Source of the DNA: Massilia sp. CFBP 13721
GTDB lineage: Bacteria; Pseudomonadota; Gammaproteobacteria; Burkholderiales; Burkholderiaceae_D
DNA length: 64,000 bases
Assembly: GCF_014842025.1 (NCBI RefSeq)
Contig: NZ_JACYUY010000019.1
Span: 54,545 to 118,544 of the forward strand
Direction of reading: 5' to 3'
Positions 8,536 through 16,264 of the stretch are shown here, one piece after another (position 1 is the first letter of the stretch; every line of letters starts with the position of its first letter). Made by a program: the position numbers and the translations under genes. The notes under the pieces were generated by a model, which was not told the DNA's origin, made no database searches, and saw only the letters and a list, made by a program, of their open reading frames with translations.

Positions 8536-9621
8536 CTACTCGATGCGCAAATCGTAATGCACGTCGTTGCGGTCCTGCGTTTGCGGACCGCTGACCAGGT
8601 AAGTTCCCCATCCCAGGCGCCCGGCGTGGCGCTCGCCCGACAGGGTGGCGCCGCAGACGTCGGCCGCGCGCAGCACCAGCTCGACTTCGTATTCGAGCGC
8701 CAGCCCGGTAAACATCGTCGCCAGGCTTTTCAGGGCGCGCGCGGCCAGGCCGCCCGGCAAAAAGGCTTCGAAGCCGGCGCGGTCGAGCGGACCCACCACC
8801 AGGCGCAGGCGCAAATCGCGCTGCCAGACCCGTTCGCCGGCAATCGCGCAGGTGCCGAGGGTGGCGCTAGGGTAGCCGAGGGTACTTTGCTGGGGCGGCG
8901 GTACCGGATACCAGGCGCCGACGAATTGTTCTACCCGCAGCGGCTGTCCGAAATAGGCGGACAGCACGCGCGCCATCTGCACGCTCGAGACCGGCCGCTG
9001 GCGCAGCGATGCCGCGAAATAGCCGAGCGATTCGTCGAGCACGGCACCCTGTTCCGGCTGCCCCAGGCGCCGCCGCAGCGCCGGGTTGCCGAGGCCTGCC
9101 AGCCCCAGCAGCAGCGGCAGGAAGCCATCCTTGCCGTCGAGTTCGTATTTCAGGTGCAGCCGGTACTTGCGCCAGGCGGCATAGAACAGCGCCAGCGAGC
9201 GATTCGAAAAGGTGTCGAGGAAGGCGCGCGCACCCTCGTCCTTGTCGGCGTATTGCTGATCGGCGATACGTTCCGTGTAATGCGGCGGCAGCACACCATG
9301 CCCGCCCAGCAAGCCCATGAAGGTTGGCGTGATGCGGATCCATTTCAGGGTGGATGCCTGCAGCGCCGCGCCGAGCGACGCCGCGGTCGGCTCGATCGTG
9401 CGCGGTTCCACGTGAACCGCTTCCAGCTGGCTGGCCGGGAAACGCAGCGAAATCGAGTTCTGGAAACGCAAGAAATTGGCGACCAGGCCTTGCTGGGGAG
9501 CGCCGTATTTGCGCAGCCAGATTTCCAGCATGCGCACCGCCTGGAAATACTCGAAGCGGTAGGGGGCGCGGAACAGGCGCTCGATTACAGCAGGCTCAAA
9601 TCGCCGCTTTTGGGTAAGCAT
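8536..9621 (-). CDS. tssG: Type VI secretion baseplate subunit TssG
   Basis: 361 residues from the ATG at 9621. The frame is open further upstream, but MLTQKRRFEPAVIERLF is a family-typical N-terminus, and the extra region lies wholly within tssF. FRAPYRFEYFQAVRMLEI is the conserved opening of TssG/VasB proteins. TssG joins TssE, TssF and TssK to form the wedge of the T6SS baseplate. The start overlaps the end of tssF by 37 bp, so the two are translationally coupled. It is the last gene of the leftward tssE-F-G unit. Confidence 0.93.
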   Translation of the reverse strand: MLTQKRRFEPAVIERLFRAPYRFEYFQAVRMLEIWLRKYGAPQQGLVANFLRFQNSISLRFPASQLEAVHVEPRTIEPTAASLGAALQASTLKWIRITPTFMGLLGGHGVLPPHYTERIADQQYADKDEGARAFLDTFSNRSLALFYAAWRKYRLHLKYELDGKDGFLPLLLGLAGLGNPALRRRLGQPEQGAVLDESLGYFAASLRQRPVSSVQMARVLSAYFGQPLRVEQFVGAWYPVPPPQQSTLGYPSATLGTCAIAGERVWQRDLRLRLVVGPLDRAGFEAFLPGGLAARALKSLATMFTGLALEYEVELVLRAADVCGATLSGERHAGRLGWGTYLVSGPQTQDRNDVHYDLRIE

Positions 9622-11423
9622 GTGAATAACTCTTCTCCGCTTTTCGCCGACACGATCACCAGTTGCGTAAAACTGTTGGCATGCACGTAGAGCGCCAAAA
9701 AGCGTTCGACGATGTGGGTAAATGCGTGGATGCCGCTGCCAATAAAGGCTTCCTCGTCGATCGACAGGCGCACCTGCACCCCGCGCACCAGGCAATTGAA
9801 CGGATTGCCGGCGAGCCAGGCGCTGGTCGCCTTTTGTTCGATGGCGTGGATGCCGCCGATCTGGCGCTGCGAGGAAGGGGAGCGCGGCAGGTCGTACAGC
9901 GCCAGCATCTCGCGAAATGCCTCGACGCCGCCGGCGCTGATCGACAGGTGGTTCAGGGACAAGTGCGAGATCAGGCGCCAGTGCGCGCTGCGGCCGCTGG
10001 GAAAGCGCCAGGACCTGGTCGGTTTGCGCAAGAAATGGATGGCGCGCGCGCCCGAGCCCCCTTCCATGAACAGGTCGCCGCCGGCCTGGCCGGCACTCAG
10101 CAGGGCGGGCAGGTCGCGGTTCGAGCAGGTCAGTTCCAGGTTCAGGGTGTCGGTTTCCACCGCGGCCGGATCGAAGTCGATGTCGACAATCGCGATTTGC
10201 GTCTCAAAACCGGGGCTGCGCTCGGCCAGCGTTTCGTCGCGCCGCATGGCCCAGTAATGGCCGTTCTGCTCGGGCGTTTGGGCATGTTGTAGGGAGTAAA
10301 AGGGGCGGAACTGCACCACGCTTTCGCCTTGCGGCGTCTGCCGCACCAGGTTCACCGAATCGATCGATTGCACCTCGAAGGCGAACGCGCGCCGCGCATC
10401 GGCCAGCACCGGATAGCTGGCCGTGGTGTGGGTCAGGCGGATCGGCTCGCCGCGCTGGCGGAACAGGTTGATGACCGGCGTGCAGCCGAGCAGCAGGTTG
10501 TTGGTCGAGAGGGTGGCGAGCAGGCGCGCCGTGTTCGAATCGCTGCGGATGCCGCCCAGCGCCAGGTGCAGGGTGACCGATTTCGCACCCGGCAGCGCCT
10601 TGCCGAGTGCGCCCAGGTCGATATCGAAGAAATTGAATTTTTCGGGAAAACAAAAATATTCGGTGAGCAGGCGGTAGGCGGCGTGCGAGCGCGCCGGGAA
10701 ATCGATCAGGGCGTCTTCCTCGTCGAAGCCGGCCGGCCGGATCGGCATGCCTGGCAGCGCCACCCATCGCCCGTTGCCGTCGGCTTCGGCATAGGCGGCC
10801 AGCGTGCGCATGAACAGGGCGTCGCGCAGGGCCGCGCAAAACGAGGGTTCGCCATCGATGAAGACGCGCAGCGCCGGCAAGTCGATTCCCTTGAAGCCGG
10901 CTTGCTCGACGCCGGCGGCGAGCGTGATGCTGATGCCGGCAGTGGCGCCGGCCGGCGCGCGTACCGCCTCGGGCGCACGCAGGATGTCGGAAAAGGCGGC
11001 GCCGGCCAGCGCCAGCGGTGCAAGCGCCACCGGATACACGGTGCGAAAGGTGCAGGGCCCGCCGCGCACCGGGCGCGTGCTGAGCTGGGTGCCGCGTGGG
11101 AGGGTGGCGGCTGCGCTTTGCCCGTTGGCGCCGCTGACATCCAGGCGCGCGATCGAGCACGAGGGAAACGGCCGCAGGTAATGCGGGTACAGGACATCAA
11201 ATAAGGCTTCGGTGAATTCGGGATAGTCGTCGTCGAGGCGCTTGGCGATGCGCGCATTGAGCAGGGCGAAGGACTCGATCATGCGTTCGGTGTGCGGGTC
11301 TTCGCATACTTCCCCGCTGATCAAGAGGCGGCCGGCGATCTTCGGATAGCGCTCGGCGAATTCGCGCAGGTTGCGGCGCAGGTAGCCCAGTTCGCTTTCG
11401 TAATACGGCAGTAATTGGTCCAA
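9585..11423 (-). CDS. tssF: Type VI secretion baseplate subunit TssF
   Basis: 612 residues, normal for TssF/VasA. The N-terminus LLPYYESELGYLRRNLREFA and the block PHTERMIESFALLNARIAKRLDDDYPEFTEALF are family hallmarks. It starts 4 bp after the tssE stop. TssF is the largest baseplate wedge component, contacting TssG and the sheath initiator TssE. The sequence is full length with no frameshift. Confidence 0.95.
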   Translation of the reverse strand: MDQLLPYYESELGYLRRNLREFAERYPKIAGRLLISGEVCEDPHTERMIESFALLNARIAKRLDDDYPEFTEALFDVLYPHYLRPFPSCSIARLDVSGANGQSAAATLPRGTQLSTRPVRGGPCTFRTVYPVALAPLALAGAAFSDILRAPEAVRAPAGATAGISITLAAGVEQAGFKGIDLPALRVFIDGEPSFCAALRDALFMRTLAAYAEADGNGRWVALPGMPIRPAGFDEEDALIDFPARSHAAYRLLTEYFCFPEKFNFFDIDLGALGKALPGAKSVTLHLALGGIRSDSNTARLLATLSTNNLLLGCTPVINLFRQRGEPIRLTHTTASYPVLADARRAFAFEVQSIDSVNLVRQTPQGESVVQFRPFYSLQHAQTPEQNGHYWAMRRDETLAERSPGFETQIAIVDIDFDPAAVETDTLNLELTCSNRDLPALLSAGQAGGDLFMEGGSGARAIHFLRKPTRSWRFPSGRSAHWRLISHLSLNHLSISAGGVEAFREMLALYDLPRSPSSQRQIGGIHAIEQKATSAWLAGNPFNCLVRGVQVRLSIDEEAFIGSGIHAFTHIVERFLALYVHANSFTQLVIVSAKSGEELFTCLPKSGDLSLL

Positions 11424-11427
11424 TTCG

Positions 11428-11916
11428 CTATGCTCCCGCTGGCACGGCGCGGCCGGCCTTGCTGATGCTGTAACTCAGGGTCGATGGCTGCAGCACGGCA
11501 TCGAAGTTGACGGCTTCCTGCGCGGCGCTGGCGACCAGCACGCCGGTAATCGAAAAATCCAGGCGGTTGACGGCGCCTTCGCGCATCTCCAGCTGCGCCT
11601 TGACGTCGCGCAGGCGCGGTTCGTGACGGGCGATCGTCTGCTCGATGCACAGGCAGATGAAGGCGCGGTCCGATGGGCTCGACAGGGACAATTCGGCGAA
11701 ATCCTGCATGCCGTAACTGACGACCGAGCGCTCGCATTCGGGCCAGGCCTTCAGATAATCCTGCGGCAGCACGGCGCGGGTATTCAACAGCGCTTCGAGG
11801 TCGCGTGCCACCGCATCCTTCATGTCCTCGACCGACATGCGCGCCATGTTTCCACTCACGCCACGCAGCGATGTCCCTAATAACCGGTCGAACAAGCCCG
11901 GCGTAAACCCTTTCAT
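11428..11916 (-). CDS. tssE: Type VI secretion baseplate subunit TssE (gp25-like)
   Basis: 162 residues from the ATG at 11916, which follows AGGGAGAAG; the longer open frame upstream lacks a sensible start. It is a gp25/lysozyme-like fold: SLFDRL-type N-terminus (FTPGLFDRLLG), LEALLNTRAVLP near residue 50, SYGMQDF near residue 75 and an IARHEPRL segment. The last two are the strongest TssE signatures. First gene of the leftward tssE-F-G unit and divergent from tssK across 215 bp. Confidence 0.9.
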   Translation of the reverse strand: MKGFTPGLFDRLLGTSLRGVSGNMARMSVEDMKDAVARDLEALLNTRAVLPQDYLKAWPECERSVVSYGMQDFAELSLSSPSDRAFICLCIEQTIARHEPRLRDVKAQLEMREGAVNRLDFSITGVLVASAAQEAVNFDAVLQPSTLSYSISKAGRAVPAGA

Positions 11917-12131
11917 CGGCTTCTCCCTGTTGAGTGGCGACAAGCTCCGTAGTGTTACCGCGCATGGGAAGGCGAATGTTGAAGAAAGATAAGGAAGCGA
12001 CATCGGCCGTGCTGGCGTTGTGCAAACCCGACGGTTGAGGAATGTCAAATCCCGACCGTCAGGGGCGGTGCTACTGTTTCCGCTGGTAAAAGTTGCGCGC
12101 AACGAACAATCACAGACAGGGAGTCCAGCCG

Positions 12132-13472
12132 ATGACCAGCAAAGTACTCTGGGGCGAGGGTTTATTGCTGCGCCCCCAGCATTTCCAGCGCCAGGACCAG
12201 TACCACGAGCACTGCCTGCAAAAAGCGATCAAGGCCGTGCACCCGTATGCCTGGGGCGTGGAACGGCTGCAGGTCGACCGCGAGGCGCTGGCGAACAACG
12301 TGCTGCGCATCCTCGACCTGGCGCTGCGCTTCCAGGATGGCGAACTGGTCGACGCGCCGAACACGGACGCGCTGCCCGATACGGTCGACCTCAGCCTGCT
12401 GGGGCAATCGCAGCAAAGCGTCACCTATTACGCCGCGCTGCCGGGTCTAAAACCGTTCAGCGGCAATTTCGCGGCCCAGGGGCAGGCGGCGAACACGGCG
12501 CGCTTCATCCAAACTAACCAGGAAACGGCGGATCTGTACACGCAAGCTGCGCCGGTGCAGCTGGCCTACCTGAAAAAATCGGTGCGCCTGGTGCTCGAAT
12601 CCGAGCCGCGCGATGCCTACGTTCACTTCCCGCTGCTGCGCCTGCGCCGCGCCGCCGCCGGCGGTTTCGAAATCGACCCGGCCTTCGTGCCGCCCAGCCT
12701 GTCGATCGGCGCGGCGGTGCCGTTGTTCCAGCAACTGCGGCGCCTGCTCGACGCGCTGCAGGCGAAAGTCAGCGCCCTATATGGCCACCACCGCGAGCCG
12801 AGCCGCAACGTGATCGAATTCCGTTCGGGCGACATGTCCTCGTTCTGGCTGCTGCACACGGCCAGTTCCGCCTACGCCACCCTGAGCCACCATTACCACC
12901 ATCCGAGCCTGCATCCGGAGCGCCTGTACGAGCAATTGCTCGACGTCGCCGGCGGCCTGATGACCTTTTCGAAAAGCTGGGCCCTGTCCGACCTGCCGCA
13001 TTATCAACATGCCGACCCGGGCCCGAGTTTTACCAAACTGCACACCATCATCCGCGAACTGCTCGACACGGTGATCTCGTCGAAATATTTTGCGATTGCC
13101 CTGAGCGAAGTGCGTCCCTCGTACCACATCGGCGCGCTCGACTCCGGCAAGATCGACGACAAGACGACGTTTTATATTGCCGTCTCCGCCGACATCCCGG
13201 CCGTGCAGCTGGTCGACGTCGTGCCCCTGCGTTTCAAGGTCGGGGCGCCGGACGACGTCGAGAAATTCGTCCTGTCGGCGCTCCCCGGCGTGCGCCTGCA
13301 ATACACCCCGCAACCGCCCGCCGCCCTGGCCGTGCGCCCCGACACCTGTTACTTCATGCTCGAATCGAAAGGGCAGATGTACGAGCGCATGCTCAAGGCG
13401 CAATCGATTTCGCTGTACGTGCCGGCGGGGATGAAGGAACTAAAATTGGAGCTGCTCGCAGTCGCAGCCTAG
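12132..13472 (+). CDS. tssK: Type VI secretion baseplate subunit TssK
   Basis: 446 residues. The ATG at 12132 follows CAGGGAG. The N-terminus VLWGEGLLLRPQHFQRQDQYHE is the conserved opening of TssK, whose shoulder domains bind the baseplate and whose C-terminal head binds TssL and TssM in the membrane. Length is normal. The usual neighbours tssJ, tssL and tssM do not follow; instead there is a palindromic repeat and a PAAR gene. A 31-bp inverted repeat (GACGGT...ACCGTC, 12030-12060) lies in the divergent gap upstream. Confidence 0.95.
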   Translation: MTSKVLWGEGLLLRPQHFQRQDQYHEHCLQKAIKAVHPYAWGVERLQVDREALANNVLRILDLALRFQDGELVDAPNTDALPDTVDLSLLGQSQQSVTYYAALPGLKPFSGNFAAQGQAANTARFIQTNQETADLYTQAAPVQLAYLKKSVRLVLESEPRDAYVHFPLLRLRRAAAGGFEIDPAFVPPSLSIGAAVPLFQQLRRLLDALQAKVSALYGHHREPSRNVIEFRSGDMSSFWLLHTASSAYATLSHHYHHPSLHPERLYEQLLDVAGGLMTFSKSWALSDLPHYQHADPGPSFTKLHTIIRELLDTVISSKYFAIALSEVRPSYHIGALDSGKIDDKTTFYIAVSADIPAVQLVDVVPLRFKVGAPDDVEKFVLSALPGVRLQYTPQPPAALAVRPDTCYFMLESKGQMYERMLKAQSISLYVPAGMKELKLELLAVAA

Positions 13473-13480
13473 CGCGTCTC

Positions 13481-13516
13481 GTAGGGTGGGCACTCGTGCC
13501 CACGCGGATCCCACCC
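13481..13516. repeat. GTAGGGTGGGC palindromic element, single arm
   Basis: GTAGGGTGGGCACTCGTGCC followed by CACGCG starts 9 bp after the tssK stop. Its core is a perfect 8+8 dyad, GTGGGCAC-TC-GTGCCCAC (13486-13503). It belongs to the same family as the elements at 32822, 39547, 46414 and 56418. Confidence 0.7.
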
Positions 13517-13578
13517 ACCACCAACCTCACAGGCAACAGCCCCACATACCGGGACGTGCCTTTGCGCGGAGACTACCC

Positions 13579-13842
13579 ATGTCCGGACCATTGATCCTGC
13601 TCGGCGACAAAACCTCCCACGGCGGCTCCGTCATCGAAGCCTCCTCCCACAGCGACAGCGGCGGCGTCCCCATCGCGCGCATGGGCGATAAAACCGTCTG
13701 CCCGAAACACGGGCCGAACCCCATCGTCAGCGGCGATTCCAGCCTGATCATCGACGGCAAGCCCGCCGCCCGCCATGGCGACAAGACCGCTTGCGGCGCA
13801 TCCCTGATCGCCAGCCAGCAAGCGACCATCGACAAGCTTTGA
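13579..13842 (+). CDS. PAAR domain protein (T6SS spike tip)
   Basis: 87 residues. The start at 13579 gives MSGPLILLGDKTSHGG, and the protein consists only of a PAAR domain: LLGDKTSHGG, ARMGDKTVCPKH, DGKPAARHGDKTACG. PAAR proteins form a zinc-stabilised cone that caps the VgrG trimer. There is no C-terminal extension, so this copy is a tip and adaptor and not an evolved toxin. The next gene starts 9 bp downstream and is probably co-transcribed. Confidence 0.93.
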   Translation: MSGPLILLGDKTSHGGSVIEASSHSDSGGVPIARMGDKTVCPKHGPNPIVSGDSSLIIDGKPAARHGDKTACGASLIASQQATIDKL

Positions 13843-13851
13843 ATTGAAACG

Positions 13852-15240
13852 ATGACTTCGACGACCGTCTCGCCGCCACGCCCGCTGCCCGGCTGGCTGA
13901 AAAACACCCTGTTCGCCGCCGGCATCCTGACCCTGTGCTGGGGCGGCGCCATCGTCTACTGGCGCGCTTCGCCCAACACGCCCGCCACGGGCGACCTGCT
14001 GCTAGTCTTGCTGGCCGCGCCTTTGTGCCTGTTGGCCGCCATCTGGCTCGGCAAGAAAGTGGTTTTCGCCCGTCCCAAGGCAGCACCCGCTGCCGCCACC
14101 GTGGCTCCGGCCCAGGCGGCGGCCTCTACGACGCCATCCACACCACCGCTGGCAATCCTGGCCACCGCCATGCGCGCCCCGCACGGCGCTTCAGCCGAAG
14201 AACTGGCCGCGGCCATCGCCGCCAACCAGGCCCGTCCCGACCTCGACCCGGAACTGGTCGACGAGGACGGTTTTCCTGTGACGAGCGCGCGCAGCGGGGA
14301 GGCAGTCGACGAAGCGCTGCAGGAAGAAATCACCGAATGGCTGATGTTGACCGGCATGGCCGAACTGCGGCTGGGCGAAACCCACTGGCGCGCCTTGACG
14401 CTCGGCACGGCCGTGGTGCGCGACCTGGCGGGCGAGGCGCTGATGCAATTCCTGCCGCAGGCAGGAACGCCGCCACCCCTGCGCCTGCTGCCGCTCCTGC
14501 CGGCGACCTGGACCGTCGAGCAGCACCACGCGGCCGGCCTCTGGTTCAAGCACACGGTGGCGCAATTCGGCTGGCCGCTGGAACACCTGACCAGGATCGA
14601 GGTCGCGCGCGACGCCACGTTGGCAAGCGTCCTGGGCCAGTGCGCGGCGGACAGCCAGGCCGTGACCATGCTGGTTGCCTGCGATTCGCATATCGCGCAG
14701 GAGACGGTAGATGAATGGGCAGCCAACGGAACCGTGTTCAAGTCGGAGCGGCTGCAAGGACGAGTTCCGGGCGAGGGTGCTGCTGGGCTGCTCATAACGA
14801 GTTCAAAACATGTGCAATCACTGCAAGAGCGCGCCTTTACCGTGCTTAGCCCGATGAAAGAGGCGAGTATGGCATCGGTTAATAACAACAAACCTTTGGA
14901 TGCAGCGCTGCTCAACAATCTGGCGCGGCAGGCTTGTAGCGAGGCGAATGTCGAGCTGGGAAACGTCGGGATGATCGTCGCCGATACCGGATCGCGTACC
15001 AATCGTGTTGGCGAACTGATGCAAGTGGCATCAGGTGCATTCCCGCACCTCGACACTACGGCCGATGTGACCTGTGTCGGTATCAGCAGCGGCAGTTGTG
15101 GCGCTGTTCCCTCTGTGACAGCGCTAGCACTGGCCCAATTCCAAGCTGCCACGCTCGGGGCGCCAGTACTGTATGCAAGTAACGAAGAGGCCCAAGTTCG
15201 TTATGTAGCGCTTGTTCATCCAATACCTTTACGCACGTAA
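13852..15240 (+). CDS. Membrane-anchored ketosynthase-like T6SS-associated protein
   Basis: 462 residues. Two N-terminal hydrophobic segments (about residues 18-37 and 46-66) are followed by an Ala/Pro/Thr-rich linker to about 105. The C-terminal half has thiolase/ketosynthase-like motifs: VACDSHIAQETVDEW (about 284-298), GRVPGEGAAGLLI (about 309-321), then VADTGSRTNRVGELMQ and GISSGSCGAVPSVTALALAQ near the end. I see no DTACSSS-type catalytic cysteine, so it is probably a non-catalytic fold. Location next to PAAR suggests an effector-loading accessory. It may belong to the DUF2875/Tla3 group, which I cannot confirm. Base composition drops in GC from about 14,760 onward, inside the gene. Confidence 0.6.
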   Translation: MTSTTVSPPRPLPGWLKNTLFAAGILTLCWGGAIVYWRASPNTPATGDLLLVLLAAPLCLLAAIWLGKKVVFARPKAAPAAATVAPAQAAASTTPSTPPLAILATAMRAPHGASAEELAAAIAANQARPDLDPELVDEDGFPVTSARSGEAVDEALQEEITEWLMLTGMAELRLGETHWRALTLGTAVVRDLAGEALMQFLPQAGTPPPLRLLPLLPATWTVEQHHAAGLWFKHTVAQFGWPLEHLTRIEVARDATLASVLGQCAADSQAVTMLVACDSHIAQETVDEWAANGTVFKSERLQGRVPGEGAAGLLITSSKHVQSLQERAFTVLSPMKEASMASVNNNKPLDAALLNNLARQACSEANVELGNVGMIVADTGSRTNRVGELMQVASGAFPHLDTTADVTCVGISSGSCGAVPSVTALALAQFQAATLGAPVLYASNEEAQVRYVALVHPIPLRT

Positions 15241-15316
15241 CTACCTTTATTTTCTGCGCTCTTTGTCCTCGCCGTCGTAGCGATCGGTCCGTCTATTGCC
15301 CTCTCTAATCTCAATC

Positions 15317-16264
15317 ATGCACACTTCAAAGCTTTTTGTTTTTTCGTTGCTAACCGGCTTGCATACTCTGGTGTTCTGTGGAGAAATAACTTCCCCTGCA
15401 GAGAAACTCAGCCTGGAGGCAAATATGGAGGCACGCGTTAATAACCTTTTGACGAAGGTGAAAGCATCACTTCGGCCGCTAAAGGGCGGCACCTTCGAGA
15501 TGGGAGATTGGGGCAATGAAAAGGGCACGCCTTACGATTTTGATGCGCATTCCCGGCCCGTACACGAAGTGACACTGGATGACTTTTCGATGATGGCTTA
15601 CAAGGTGACATACGAGGACTTCGACGTTTTTACAGATGCTACCCGCAATGAAAGAATAAACATGGATCCGGAAGATATGGAAGATCGGGCACCGAAGCGT
15701 CCGGCCGGGGTAAGCTGGCATGGCGCAAAGGCCTATTGTCGATGGCTAGCAAACATCACAAAGCTTCCCTTTGATCTGCCTACTGAGGCTCAATGGGAGT
15801 ACGCAGCCCGTTCGGGCGGGAAAAAAGTTCTATTTGCGACAGACAATGGAAAAATTGAAAGAGGAAGAAATTTTCCGGAAAAATGGAAGCATGGAGAAAG
15901 AAAGCCTCGGATTCCGGAGGTTGGGAGTTATCCACCTAACCCAGCTGGCCTATACGGGATGTCGGAAGATACAGGCGAATGGATTAACGACTGGTTTAGC
16001 GCGGATTATTACAAAATCTCATTGAAAAATAATCCAACCGGCCCTTCAGACGGCACTAAAAAATTAATGCGTGGCAGTGTAGGTGGGACTTCCGAGATTT
16101 CTGCCATGGTTTTTATGCGTACGGGGAGGTTACCTCAGCCTATGCAAACCACTTATCCTAACGGAATTAGAGGTGGAGAAGTCACGGTGCCGTTCCCTGG
16201 TTATTCCGGATATCAATCTAGTAATTTTCGATGCATTAATAGCGGGATTATCAGAAAATTCTAA
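15317..16264 (+). CDS. FGE-sulfatase (SUMF1/EgtB/PvdO-fold) exported protein
   Basis: 315 residues from the ATG at 15317; a TTG at 15296 would add seven residues but damages the signal peptide. MHTSKLFVFSLLTGLHTLVFCGE looks like a signal peptide with a poor lipobox (LVFC). The domain has LKGGTFEMGD, PVHEVTLDDFSMMAYKVTYEDF, RPAGVSWHGAKAYCRWLA, FDLPTEAQWEYAAR, NPAGLYGMSEDTGEWINDWF and a final NFRCINS. This is a complete formylglycine-generating-enzyme-like fold. The paired active-site cysteines of true FGE are not evident. It follows the ketosynthase-like gene by 76 bp and overlaps the convergent cargo gene by 4 bp. An immunity or maturation role is possible but unproven. Confidence 0.75.
   Translation: MHTSKLFVFSLLTGLHTLVFCGEITSPAEKLSLEANMEARVNNLLTKVKASLRPLKGGTFEMGDWGNEKGTPYDFDAHSRPVHEVTLDDFSMMAYKVTYEDFDVFTDATRNERINMDPEDMEDRAPKRPAGVSWHGAKAYCRWLANITKLPFDLPTEAQWEYAARSGGKKVLFATDNGKIERGRNFPEKWKHGERKPRIPEVGSYPPNPAGLYGMSEDTGEWINDWFSADYYKISLKNNPTGPSDGTKKLMRGSVGGTSEISAMVFMRTGRLPQPMQTTYPNGIRGGEVTVPFPGYSGYQSSNFRCINSGIIRKF

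Noticed and set aside
9404..9419. GGTTCCACGTGAACCG in tssG, similar to parS
   Set aside because: Three mismatches to TGTTNCACGTGNAACA, including both outer bases; far from the other sites.
12030..12060. GACGGT...ACCGTC repeat between tssE and tssK as an operator
   Set aside because: Six-base arms in a GC-rich gap are weak evidence; noted in the tssK entry only.
15296..15316. TTG start for the FGE-like gene
   Set aside because: No ribosome site, and it adds residues before a signal peptide that begins well at the ATG of 15317.
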